Shown: piece by piece, positions 8,876-17,319 of the stretch
Numbering within the stretch: position 1 is the first letter of the stretch
Layout of the letters: each line of letters begins with the position of its first letter
Assembly: GCA_023398495.1 (NCBI GenBank)
Contig: JAEWSG010000226.1
Span: 62,001-126,000, forward strand
Length of the DNA: 64,000 nt
Reading direction: 5' to 3'
Source of the DNA: Bacillota bacterium
GTDB lineage: Bacteria > Bacillota > Clostridia > Acetivibrionales > Acetivibrionaceae
The notes under the pieces: model-generated
The model's input: the letters and a program-made list of their open reading frames with translations, nothing else
Told to the model about the DNA's origin: nothing
Database searches by the model: none
Made by a program: the position numbers and the translations under genes

Positions 8876-10603
8876 ATGTTAAAGAAAAGGCGCTCTCTAA
8901 TACCATTTTTATTGTGTATAACAATATTAATGTCCGTTCTATCTTTGTTTTCTTTATTTACTGAAGTTGCAGTGGCTTCTACTCCTGACTGGGGTAGTAT
9001 ACTTAAGAATTCTGATGCCTGGTTTGGCAGTTCAGATGGAATTAAGCTTGCAGAGGAGATTGTAAAATACCAGCTTTCTGACGGTGGATGGAGAAAGGAC
9101 ATGACCACAAGTACTAGCGGGTCATGGGGAAAATCGACTATTGATAATGACACAACCACATCTCAAATTATTGTATTGGCAAAAGTGTATAAGCAAACAA
9201 ACAACTCTAAATATTTAACTGCATGCCAGAAAGGTATTGATCTGCTATTAAACGGACAGTATTCAAATGGAGGATGGCCTCAGATATTTAATGATCCGGG
9301 AACCTATCATACACATATTACATATAATGATGGTGCTATGATTCATGTTATGCAAATACTGACTGATGTTTCCAATAGGACAGGAAACTTTAGCTTTATT
9401 GATTCAAACAGAGCATCAAGAGCTAAGACTGCTGTTCAAAAGGGAATAGATTGCATCTTAAAAACACAGATTGTTATTAATGGTGTGAAGACTGCGTGGT
9501 GTCAGCAGCATGATGAGTATACCTTGAAACCCACTAGTGGAAGAGCCTATGAATTACCTTCCATTTCTAGCAGTGAAAGTGTGGGCATAGTTAATTATCT
9601 CAAGACAATAAGTAATCCGAGTTCTGAAATTACAAACAGTATAAATTCTGCTATTGAATGGATGAAGAAAGTGCAAATTCTTGGGATTAAAGTGGTTGAT
9701 ACGGGAAATGACAGGGTGGTTGTCAGTGATCCGAATGCACCTCCTATCTGGGCACGTTTTTATGAAATGGGAACTAACAGGCCGATATTTGTTGACCGTG
9801 ATGGTTCGCTCCATTACAATATGTCCGAAATCAGCCAGGAAAGAAGAACCGGTTACGCATGGTATGGCAATTGGCCCAGCAAACTTGTTTCATCTGGAAA
9901 TACAACACCACAACCGACACAAAGCCCTACACCTGTACCAACACCTATGAATGGACGGTTAATACAAGCCTTAAGTGTAAATGATGCCACAAACTCCGCT
10001 GACTGGTCTATACAATCAAATCTACAGGTGGGAGCTACCGTATTTGGTGACAGGGCATATAAGTTTGTCTCAGTTCCAGGTAGCCTTTCAGGCTCAGAAT
10101 GGATCAGAACCGCTTGTGATTCAAAAACATTTGCAGCTGCTCTGGCCACTTTCACTACAAAAGCTGATGTATCTGTATACGTTGGTTTAGACTCAAGAGT
10201 TTCAAACATACCGTCATGGTTAAGTGGTTGGACAAAAACCGGCGAAGCATTGACTGATGATGGCTCACCATCAGTAGTATTCAATCTTTTTAAGAAAGAT
10301 TTTAGTTCAAATTCCATAGTTGAACTTGGAACAAATGGAACTTTATCGAGTGTTGTAAATTATGTTGTGATAATAAAGGAGAATAGGCAAAGTAATATTG
10401 TATATGGTGATCTGAACGGAGATGGAACTGCAAATTCAATTGATTTTGCAATGTTAAGAATGCATCTTCTAGCAATGGTCTATCTTCCGCAGGATAAGCT
10501 GGCGGCAGGGGATTTAAACCGTGATGGCAGTACTAATTCAATTGATTTTGCGATATTCAGAACATATTTATTAGGTATGATAACAGAGTTGCCTCTTAAG
10601 TAA
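8876..10603 (+). CDS. Cellulosomal pectate lyase, family PL10, with dockerin
   Basis: The 575-residue secreted enzyme starts at ATG after AAGGGGGAT. A signal peptide ends near the Ala-Ser after residue 36. Residues 40-335 match family 10 pectate lyases (SDGGWRKDM, STIDNDTTTSQI, GGWPQIFND, WARFYEMGTNRPIF). These cut polygalacturonate by beta-elimination and release unsaturated oligosaccharides. A Pro/Thr linker (about 340-360) leads to a ~130-residue beta-rich module that I do not recognise, possibly carbohydrate binding. The C-terminus is a type I dockerin with two calcium loops (GDLNGDGTANSID and GDLNRDGSTNSID). Both loops carry Ser-Ile at the cohesin-recognition positions. The dockerin places the enzyme in a cellulosome outside the cell. 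A terminator-like hairpin lies at 10867. Confidence 0.92.
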   Translation: MLKKRRSLIPFLLCITILMSVLSLFSLFTEVAVASTPDWGSILKNSDAWFGSSDGIKLAEEIVKYQLSDGGWRKDMTTSTSGSWGKSTIDNDTTTSQIIVLAKVYKQTNNSKYLTACQKGIDLLLNGQYSNGGWPQIFNDPGTYHTHITYNDGAMIHVMQILTDVSNRTGNFSFIDSNRASRAKTAVQKGIDCILKTQIVINGVKTAWCQQHDEYTLKPTSGRAYELPSISSSESVGIVNYLKTISNPSSEITNSINSAIEWMKKVQILGIKVVDTGNDRVVVSDPNAPPIWARFYEMGTNRPIFVDRDGSLHYNMSEISQERRTGYAWYGNWPSKLVSSGNTTPQPTQSPTPVPTPMNGRLIQALSVNDATNSADWSIQSNLQVGATVFGDRAYKFVSVPGSLSGSEWIRTACDSKTFAAALATFTTKADVSVYVGLDSRVSNIPSWLSGWTKTGEALTDDGSPSVVFNLFKKDFSSNSIVELGTNGTLSSVVNYVVIIKENRQSNIVYGDLNGDGTANSIDFAMLRMHLLAMVYLPQDKLAAGDLNRDGSTNSIDFAIFRTYLLGMITELPLK

Positions 10604-10866
10604 TATGTTTACAGTACCCTTGGTGTAAAATTTGTTATCGCTGATTTTATGTTTCATATTTTTTAAGTGAAGAAAAATATGAAAATGAACAGAGAGGCAC
10701 TACTATAATAATGGCTACTCACTCTGATGAGTCAGATGCATATGGTAACAGAACTATTTGTTAAAAGATGGGAAAATAATTGCAGAACAAACTGCATAAA
10801 TTTTCTGTAAAGATCGGTAAAACAATGTTTTCCAGTCTAATCAAGTAATATCAAAACAGATTGTAG

Positions 10867-10914
10867 AATTCAAGATTCAGAATAATGTTTGTATCTTCTG
10901 AGTCTTGAATTTTG
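10867..10914 (+). terminator. Terminator-like 16-bp stem
   Basis: Bases 10867-10882 pair with 10896-10911 over 16 positions with one G-U pair; a short TTTG follows the stem. It lies 264 bases after the pectate lyase stop and is the best candidate for the end of that transcript. The weak U tract lowers confidence. Confidence 0.5.
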
Positions 10915-11036
10915 CATTAATTGACTTCAGTATAATATATCATCAAAAAGTTTTGTTAAAAATTAAGTATTTTTTCATTACTTCTGAAGTAAATGATTCT
11001 ACAAAATTTATGACAGATTATATAGAACTCAATAAT

Positions 11037-11092
11037 GATTTTATATCGTGCTTCAATTTCTTTGATTTATTATCGTGAAAATTCAATTTGTC
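11037..11092 (+). repeat. Dispersed intergenic repeat, copy A
   Basis: These 56 bases match the complement of 34896-34951 at 51 positions, and weaker similarity continues downstream with an indel. Both copies are intergenic. This copy contains ATCGTGAAAATT but not the clear inverted arms of copy B. Confidence 0.8.
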
Positions 11093-11688
11093 CTTTTACC
11101 ATCGTAAAAATCCTGAAAAGTGCAATTTCACCTTTTGAGTGGGAAAGTTGAGTGATATACAAAACTACCATTTTTAGCAAATCTCAAAAATGAAAATAAC
11201 TGAAATTAGCAGTAAAATGAATAGTTTTGGGTTGTCATATTGTAGTGTTGAAGATAAAACAGGGAAACAGGGGAAAATAGTTTACTTTTGTTGAAATATG
11301 TAATATTATATATGTTAAATAGTGAATATATTAAATGTAAGTCAATTATGTTAGCTTATATATAAAAATAATAAAGGCTGGCAGGAAATCGATAATTATA
11401 TAAGTGTTCCAAAAAATGTAAAAAGATAGAAGATGGTAATTGTGTGCTTAAATAGAAAGAATCAACTAAACCGGGGGATACAGGCAAAGTAATATCTACT
11501 ATTGCCATGTGATATTAAGTTTTATTTAAGTTTTTATAATATTGGGGAGTATATGGAGATTTCTACAATACACTAATCGTCTAACTATTTATTCGTTATA
11601 TTAATAAGTTATTTTTATATTTATATAAAAATAATCTTTTATAGTAGATTTCTAAATTATTCCTAAAAAATTAAATAGGAGGATTGTT

Positions 11689-12021
11689 ATGTCTATTAAT
11701 GTTGTCATTAAAGGGCTTTGTGTTTGTCCTGGTATTGTTCAGGGAAGAGCCCGGGTAGTCAGAAGTCCTGAGGAGTTGGAAGCTGTGGAATATGGCGAAA
11801 TCGTGATACTGCCAGAAAGCCATCCTATGTATGCCCTAGCAGTTATGAAAGCGTCAGGGCTGATATGTGAAAATGGTGGGAGACTTTCACACATCTGTAT
11901 TGTTGCAATGGAAATGGGAATTCCATGCATAACACAGGCTCATAATGCTACAGAAAAGATCAAGAGTGGAGAAAATATATTTATGGATGCTAATGAAGGG
12001 GAGATAAGTGTAAATGGATGA
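11689..12021 (+). CDS. Stand-alone PEP-utilising enzyme mobile (phosphohistidine) domain
   Basis: The 110-residue protein starts at ATG after AGGAGG. It is a single swivelling domain of the PEP synthase/PPDK type. It begins with GIVQGRARVV, has GGRLSHICIVAMEMGIPCI (the SH histidine is the phosphate carrier in the family) and ends with an ANEGEI-like stretch. In large enzymes this domain shuttles phosphate between a nucleotide-binding and a substrate domain. Here no partner domain is fused. The gene overlaps the next by eight bases, which suggests that the two products form a split enzyme. It is the first gene of the biosynthetic cluster. Phosphorylation or activation of an intermediate is possible but inferred. 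Confidence 0.8.
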   Translation: MSINVVIKGLCVCPGIVQGRARVVRSPEELEAVEYGEIVILPESHPMYALAVMKASGLICENGGRLSHICIVAMEMGIPCITQAHNATEKIKSGENIFMDANEGEISVNG

Positions 12022-13045
12022 GGCAATCAGGCTTTCCTACTATAAAAATTCACTTAGAACTGCATGGGGATACAACGATTATAATGATTGGCCTATCAAG
12101 CTTAATTCTGTAATGCACCTTTTTCTTAAGGAATTTGCTGTAGAATTTTTAAGTGACTTAAGTGAGTTGAGAGAAAAAAAGGTACATACTAAAGAGATTG
12201 CGAAGGCTTTTGGTACTACTGCAAGGTTTTATAGAATGATTGATCCAGTCATTTTTGGAATGAAACGTTTAAAAATGAATTTATCCGAGCAGAGAAAAGT
12301 GGTGCTTGGATTACTTGACATAGTGAAAGAAATGAAATATGGATCGGAATTCAATGAAGATGGAGCTAATATGGTACTTTCACCTGAGGATGTAGCTTCT
12401 CTTCTTGGAAAGATCAATTTTCATAATGCAGATGATCAACAGGCATTATTGATACAAAGGTTTTGCGGAGTAATGTGGGCATATACCGAATCGATACTTT
12501 TCCGAGCCCATGAGGTTACCAAAGAGGTTCATGGACCATATGTTGTAGATGAAAATGGAGATAAACTGCTTGTACGTGAGTATCACCATTTAAGTCCTGT
12601 CGAGATATGGGGAGATATTCCTTTTATGGCTTACAAAGATATTGTGATTTATACAATATATAATAAAAATCTTGATGTAAACATCGATTCTTATAATCAT
12701 CTTTTCTTAAATGGCGGAAATTATGCTAAAGATCTTGTGAGTTTCGCTATTGAAGCAAATGGAGAACCTATACAGCTAGAAAAACTTCTTTCAGTTATGC
12801 CTCTTATGCAAAAAACCATGCAGGCAGTACATGCATGGGTAAATCAAGCCGGGTGGCACGATAAGGTAAACCGCTACGCAGATATTTTCTGGTACAGGAA
12901 GAGTCCATTAAGAACCCTTTTGGGGAAGGATTGGCGGGTGCCTGAGACAGTCCGTCGGAATATACTGAACGGAAAGGCAGACACGAAAAGACTTGAAAAG
13001 TTATCTGATGAGGCCATCGATAGACTGATTCAGATTGTTATCTAA
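12014..13045 (+). CDS. Unrecognised 343-residue protein, partner of the phosphohistidine domain
   Basis: I do not recognise this protein. It begins with an ATG overlapping the end of the mobile-domain gene, preceded by AGGGGAG. It is soluble and mostly helical by composition, with no signal peptide or membrane segment. Visible features are a Trp-rich N-terminus (AWGYNDYNDWPIKLNS), a histidine/acid-rich middle (VREYHHLSPVEIWGDIPF) and a basic Trp-rich C-terminal part (HAWVNQAGWHDKVNRYADIFWYRKSPLR). Tight coupling to the phosphohistidine domain suggests that it supplies the substrate-binding or nucleotide-binding half of a split phosphotransferase or PEP-synthase-like ligase. It could equally be an unrelated tailoring enzyme. 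Confidence 0.6.
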   Translation: MDEAIRLSYYKNSLRTAWGYNDYNDWPIKLNSVMHLFLKEFAVEFLSDLSELREKKVHTKEIAKAFGTTARFYRMIDPVIFGMKRLKMNLSEQRKVVLGLLDIVKEMKYGSEFNEDGANMVLSPEDVASLLGKINFHNADDQQALLIQRFCGVMWAYTESILFRAHEVTKEVHGPYVVDENGDKLLVREYHHLSPVEIWGDIPFMAYKDIVIYTIYNKNLDVNIDSYNHLFLNGGNYAKDLVSFAIEANGEPIQLEKLLSVMPLMQKTMQAVHAWVNQAGWHDKVNRYADIFWYRKSPLRTLLGKDWRVPETVRRNILNGKADTKRLEKLSDEAIDRLIQIVI

Positions 13046-13058
13046 TGGGGGTGTTAAC

Positions 13059-14270
13059 TTGGGGGTAAAAGTAGCAGTTGTTAGCTGTGAGAATTATCAT
13101 AGGGAAAGCATAGAGTTGGCTATCCGCAAAGCTGTAAATCTACTGGGGGGGATTTCTAAGTTTATAAAGCCCGGCAAGAAGGTGCTCGTAAAACCCAACC
13201 TGTGTCTTGCTGAGCCCCCTTACAAATGCCTGACGACTCACCCAGAGGTGGTGAGAGCAATCACATTGCTCGGAATCGAAGCAGGATCTAGAGTGGTTGT
13301 TGGTGATAACCCAGTTGGAGATGCAGATAGGTCAAGGCTAAACCATATATGGGAAAGCTCTGGTATTGCTTCGGTGCTAGAGGGGATAGATTATGAAAGA
13401 AGTTTTTTAGATAAGGAAATAGATGCTTTTGTAAGTCGGATCAATCAAAAGGACTATAACTTTTATATGTCCAGGGATATTTTTTCTATGGATTGTATCA
13501 TTAACACACCTAAGTTTAAGACACATAGTCTTATGACCTTTACTGGTGCCGTAAAAAATCTCTATGGTCTTCTTCCGGGAAATTCCAAGAGAATTCTTCA
13601 TAGTGAGTTGCCTGTTCAAGCAGATTTTGCTTCTCTATTGACCGAAATATACAGACTTGTAAGTCCTGGGCTTAATATTATGGATGCTGTTATTGGAATC
13701 GAAGGAGATGGACCGGGAGCTCAAGGGATAAGAAGAAAAATTGGACTTATTATGGCCAGTGAAGATGGCATTGCATTGGATAGTGTTGCTGCAAAGCTAA
13801 TGAATATTGAGCCTTCTCTTATTCATACAAATCGCATTGGTACAGAAAAAGGGATTGGAGAATCCCGTCTGGAACAGATAGAAATCGTAGGTGAATCACT
13901 GGAAGGTTATATTATGAAGGATTTTAAATATCCAGTTACTTTTAGGTACAACCCTGATATTACACATAAAATATTTAATCTTTCCAGAGCAGTTGTACAG
14001 ATAAGTGCAGAAAAATGCAAGACCTGTGGACTGTGTATTCCCAATTGTCCTGTGGATTCGATCTCCATTTCTGAGGGGACAGCAAAAATAGACCAATCCA
14101 CCTGTATTTCATGTATGACATGTCATGAAATATGTCCAGAAGCTGCTGTTTTTGCAAAAAGATCCTCATTCTACAAGCAATTGGCTCGTATGAGGGATCA
14201 AAGAATAAAGCAATCAGAAACTTGTGTAAAGGTAGATGATCAAAAAAATGATTTACAAAAAGATTTTTGA
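13059..14270 (+). CDS. DUF362 protein with two C-terminal 4Fe-4S clusters
   Basis: I place the start at TTG 13059 because GGGGGTG lies five bases upstream. About 300 residues of DUF362 domain come first (VLVKPNLCLAEPP, TTHPEVVRA, INTPKFKTH, TGAVKNLYGLLPG). A bacterial ferredoxin module follows with CKTCGLCIPNCPVD and CISCMTCHEICPEA, each able to hold a [4Fe-4S] cluster. Proteins of this family are presumed redox enzymes or electron donors in anaerobes; the reaction is mostly undefined. The 3' end overlaps the AMP-ligase gene, so the two are translated together. In this cluster it probably delivers low-potential electrons for a reductive step on the enzyme-bound intermediate. Confidence 0.82.
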   Translation: MGVKVAVVSCENYHRESIELAIRKAVNLLGGISKFIKPGKKVLVKPNLCLAEPPYKCLTTHPEVVRAITLLGIEAGSRVVVGDNPVGDADRSRLNHIWESSGIASVLEGIDYERSFLDKEIDAFVSRINQKDYNFYMSRDIFSMDCIINTPKFKTHSLMTFTGAVKNLYGLLPGNSKRILHSELPVQADFASLLTEIYRLVSPGLNIMDAVIGIEGDGPGAQGIRRKIGLIMASEDGIALDSVAAKLMNIEPSLIHTNRIGTEKGIGESRLEQIEIVGESLEGYIMKDFKYPVTFRYNPDITHKIFNLSRAVVQISAEKCKTCGLCIPNCPVDSISISEGTAKIDQSTCISCMTCHEICPEAAVFAKRSSFYKQLARMRDQRIKQSETCVKVDDQKNDLQKDF

Positions 14271-15687
14271 ACTTACCGACAAATTGAGCGATAAGGAGAT
14301 TCTAAAGACCCGCAGTGGTTCATGGACTATCAATGAGATAATACAAGACATCAATGAGGCGGCAAATAGAATAGAAAGCTTTGGGATGCAGCCTAACGAA
14401 CCTTTAGGGCTCGCTTTTCCTAATTGTCGGGAGTTTATTATATTCTTGCTGGCATGTGAGATGACCGGCCATCCTGCAGTGTTGTTAGGAGCAATGTTAA
14501 AGCCTCGGGAAATTATCTACCATGTTAAAAATTCCGGCATTAAGAAAATGCTCGCAAGCCCACGCTTATCAAAGTTTATGGAAGAGGCTGGAGGTGTTAA
14601 ACAGGACAAAACCTTATTAAGTGAAGATTTTTGGTTATTTGAAAACAAAGAGGTGAAGGGATTAGCTTTTGGTGATGTGGTATGCCAGCTCACAAGCGGA
14701 ACTAACGGCATGTCAAAGGGTGTAATAAGGACAAGTGTTGCAATTTTATCTGAATTGGAAACAGTAATTAATGAACTAAAGCTAACTGATGAGGATACTG
14801 TTTTGGTGATTCCACCAATTCACCATGCATTTGGTCTGATGTTGGGTGCACTTCCTGCATTATGCAGTGGAGCAAGATTGATACTTATGGATGGGTTTAT
14901 TCCTGCTGATGTCAGGAAAACTATTGAGGAAGAAAAAGTTTCAGCTGTTTTTGCTGTGCCATTTATGTATCATTTATTAAACCAGAGTACACTCTCCAGT
15001 TCACCGGATTTTTCTTCTTTAAGGGTTTGTGTGACTGGAGGTGCATCATTGCACCATGATGTAACAAAAGCCTTTTTAGATCGTTTTGGACAAGTGATAT
15101 ACAACAGTTATGGTTCGACAGAGACGGGAGCAATGACTATTTCAAAGGACACTTTCTGTTGTGCAAATGCTGTAGGAAAACCTTTGGCTAATCGTGATAT
15201 TCGAGCATTTGATGAAAATGGTATATTGTTGCCTCCTGGTGAAACTGGTTTGCTTTTTTCAAAGAGTGAGGCCAACGCAAGGAGATACCTGTATCCAGAA
15301 AACCTGAATGAAGATGCTTTCAGAAATGGGTGGTATAATACTGGTGACATGGGAAGTGTTGATGAGGACGGTGTTGTATATGTTGCTGGAAGAAAAAACA
15401 ATATGATTAACGTGGCAGGCTTAAAAGTAGACCCTTCTGAGGTCGAGGAAGTTATTGCAGGAATTGATGGAATCAAAGAAGTTGTGGTAGTTGGAATAAA
15501 TAACGGAGCTGGTGGGCATGTGGTCAAAGCAGTAATTGTATCTGACAAAGTGGTTGTTGACAAAAAGCATATATTGGATGTCTGCAAGAAAAATCTGGCT
15601 GACTACAAGCTTCCAAGGGTCATTGAGTTTGTTGATCAACTACCCAGGAGCCAAACAGGAAAAATACTGCGAAAGTGTTTAATATAA
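14236..15687 (+). CDS. AMP-dependent acyl/aryl ligase
   Basis: The 483-residue protein belongs to the ANL adenylation family: the P-loop-like LTSGTNGMSKG, YGSTETGAM, YNTGDMGSVDEDG, AGRKNNMINVAG and the C-terminal lysine in RSQTGKILRK. It should activate a carboxylic acid with ATP to an acyl-adenylate and pass it to CoA or to a carrier protein. A free acyl carrier protein is encoded two genes downstream, and a 3-amino-4-hydroxybenzoate pathway is predicted at the end of the cluster. An aryl acid is therefore an attractive substrate, but this is inference. The gene overlaps the DUF362 gene by 35 bases. An alternative start is ATG 14248. Confidence 0.85.
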   Translation: MIKKMIYKKIFELTDKLSDKEILKTRSGSWTINEIIQDINEAANRIESFGMQPNEPLGLAFPNCREFIIFLLACEMTGHPAVLLGAMLKPREIIYHVKNSGIKKMLASPRLSKFMEEAGGVKQDKTLLSEDFWLFENKEVKGLAFGDVVCQLTSGTNGMSKGVIRTSVAILSELETVINELKLTDEDTVLVIPPIHHAFGLMLGALPALCSGARLILMDGFIPADVRKTIEEEKVSAVFAVPFMYHLLNQSTLSSSPDFSSLRVCVTGGASLHHDVTKAFLDRFGQVIYNSYGSTETGAMTISKDTFCCANAVGKPLANRDIRAFDENGILLPPGETGLLFSKSEANARRYLYPENLNEDAFRNGWYNTGDMGSVDEDGVVYVAGRKNNMINVAGLKVDPSEVEEVIAGIDGIKEVVVVGINNGAGGHVVKAVIVSDKVVVDKKHILDVCKKNLADYKLPRVIEFVDQLPRSQTGKILRKCLI

Positions 15688-15716
15688 TAGGGGTTTTGTG
15701 AGAGGAGCGGTAAAAA

Positions 15717-17009
15717 GTGATAAACTTAAAAAGAGAAGACTTTATCAACCAGTATCCACCATTAAATCATATGGGTAGGACAGAAATTGAAAACATATGG
15801 GAATTACCTTGTTTTCACCTCTATGTCCATATTCCGTTCTGTGTATGGAAATGTGGATTTTGTTACTATAAATCTGTTGCTGCCGGAAAAAAGGGAGTTC
15901 CAGAGGAATATGTAGAAGCTATTAAAACACAAATAAAAGCTTATGCGTCCATGCCAGAGCTAAAAAATAGGCGTGTTCGTTCACTCTATATCGGTGGAGG
16001 TACACCGACACTTCTTAGCGAGGAGCAGTTAAATTCGTTGCTTTCACTTATCAAGGAAAGCTTCGAGTTCACTCAGGATTTTGAGTTTTGCTGTGAAGCA
16101 CGTCCCGGAAGTGAAACTACACTATCAAAGCTTGAAATTCTAAAATCTTTCGGACTTCATCGTCTAAATCTTGGATGTCAGAGCCTCGACGAAGAGATAT
16201 TGAAAATCAATGGCTGTAACCATGGGGTAGAAGAATTTTACACTGTATTCAAGCATGCCAAAAAGGTAGGGATTAGGACCATAAATACCGACCTATTGTC
16301 AGGGCTTGTCAATGAGACTATGGAAAGTTTTTTAAGAACTGTTAACGGCATCATCGAATTGAGACCTGAAAACATAGCAATTTACAAAATGGAAGTGTAC
16401 CTAAATAGTGCACTGTACAAAAAGCTGAGAGACGGGAGCATCAAATTGATGTCCGACAAGGAGGAAGAACAGCATACAAGGATGGCTTTTGCCAGATTTT
16501 TGGAGGCTGGGTACTTACAGGCTGATCATTTCAGCTTCTATACAGGTCCTGAGCATGACCATGTTCATCGCCGGGGGCAGTGGTTGGGAGAGGATCTTTT
16601 GGGTGTTGGAGCATCTTCTTATTCAAGGATTAACTCACACCTCTTCCAGAATGAATCTAGGGTAGATGTTTATATTAATAAGATTAGTCAGGGAGAACTA
16701 CCTATTGTCAGAGCACACAAAATCTCCCAGAAAGAAAAAATGATCCAGAGAGTAGTGCTGAGTCTAAAGAACTTGAAAATCAGCCGTGCTGAGTTTTTGG
16801 ATGAATTTGGAGTGGATTTGTTGGATGTTTTCCCTGATCAGTTTACACAGCTTTCCAATGAAGGTTTTTTGAATATTTACGAAGACAGAATAGAATCGAC
16901 TTTTGAAGGGACCGTATTTGCGGATGACATTGCAAAAGTGTTTTACCTTCCGGAGCATAGGTCAATGATGCTTGGACATGCTAAAAGGTCAGAAGAATGT
17001 GTGGTTTAA
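15717..17009 (+). CDS. HemW/HemN-like radical SAM protein
   Basis: The 430-residue protein starts at GTG after GAGGAGCGG. It opens with HLYVHIPFCVWKCGFCYY: the CxxxCxxC cluster motif in the HemN/HemW family setting, followed by SLYIGGGTPTLLS, the family's GGGTPT signature. The fourth cysteine of true HemN (CxC) is replaced by Tyr, as in HemW and in class C radical SAM methyltransferases, so it is not expected to be coproporphyrinogen oxidase. A HemN-like C-terminal domain is present (GVGASSYSR, then DEFGVDLLDVFPDQ). In a biosynthetic cluster such proteins usually do methylation, cyclopropanation or another radical change. It sits between the AMP-ligase and the carrier protein. Confidence 0.83.
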   Translation: MINLKREDFINQYPPLNHMGRTEIENIWELPCFHLYVHIPFCVWKCGFCYYKSVAAGKKGVPEEYVEAIKTQIKAYASMPELKNRRVRSLYIGGGTPTLLSEEQLNSLLSLIKESFEFTQDFEFCCEARPGSETTLSKLEILKSFGLHRLNLGCQSLDEEILKINGCNHGVEEFYTVFKHAKKVGIRTINTDLLSGLVNETMESFLRTVNGIIELRPENIAIYKMEVYLNSALYKKLRDGSIKLMSDKEEEQHTRMAFARFLEAGYLQADHFSFYTGPEHDHVHRRGQWLGEDLLGVGASSYSRINSHLFQNESRVDVYINKISQGELPIVRAHKISQKEKMIQRVVLSLKNLKISRAEFLDEFGVDLLDVFPDQFTQLSNEGFLNIYEDRIESTFEGTVFADDIAKVFYLPEHRSMMLGHAKRSEECVV

Positions 17010-17049
17010 TGAGCAAATAAAAATACAAACACAAAAATGGGGGGTATAT

Positions 17050-17319
17050 ATGAAAAGGCAGTTGGTGGCAGAACGTATTAAAAATGTATTAAAATCAAAT
17101 CAATTTTTGGCCCTAAAGGAAATGGTGGATGCTATAACAGATGAAACCTCGCTGATAAGCGACTTATCGTTGGATTCAATACAGATATTAGAGCTCTTGG
17201 TAGGATTGGAAAAGGAGTTTGGATTTTCTTGTGAATCAGATGAGTTGGATCTGGAGATGTTTGACCGGTTTGCAAACTTGGTAGACTTTGTTTCTGGTAA
17301 AGCGAGTGTAGAAGTATAA
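17050..17319 (+). CDS. Acyl carrier protein
   Basis: The 89-residue protein starts at ATG 17050, eight bases or so after GGGGG; a longer upstream frame has no ribosome site and overlaps the radical SAM gene. The motif LSLDSIQ puts the phosphopantetheine serine at Ser43, within a helical carrier-protein fold (MVDAITDETSL, then LELLVGLEKEFGF). It would hold an acyl or aryl thioester made by the AMP-ligase while the neighbouring redox and radical enzymes act on it. The aldo/keto reductase gene begins at the last base of its stop codon, showing a single operon. Confidence 0.88.
   Translation: MKRQLVAERIKNVLKSNQFLALKEMVDAITDETSLISDLSLDSIQILELLVGLEKEFGFSCESDELDLEMFDRFANLVDFVSGKASVEV

Larger units (their letters stand above)
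10604..11688. other. 1.1-kb non-coding region between pectate lyase and biosynthetic cluster
   Basis: No credible gene is seen. It holds a weak hairpin at 10655-10681, a strong terminator-like stem at 10867-10911, one copy of a 56-base dispersed repeat at 11037-11092, and a hairpin at 11483-11506 (GGCAA/TTGCC arms, with AGTA/TACT inside) followed by a TATAAT at 11535. The A+T-rich part from 11280 onward should hold the promoter and leader of the cluster, but I could not find a convincing -35/-10 pair. Confidence 0.6.

Noticed and set aside
10734..10740. CTGATGA resembling the hammerhead ribozyme core
   Set aside because: The required GAAA box and three-stem arrangement are not found nearby.
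11470..11506. Possible cyclic-di-GMP or other riboswitch before the cluster
   Set aside because: The hairpin lacks the conserved bases of the riboswitch classes I know; reported only as a leader structure.
15717..17009. Coproporphyrinogen III oxidase HemN
   Set aside because: The fourth cysteine of the HemN motif is Tyr, and the gene lies in a biosynthetic operon.
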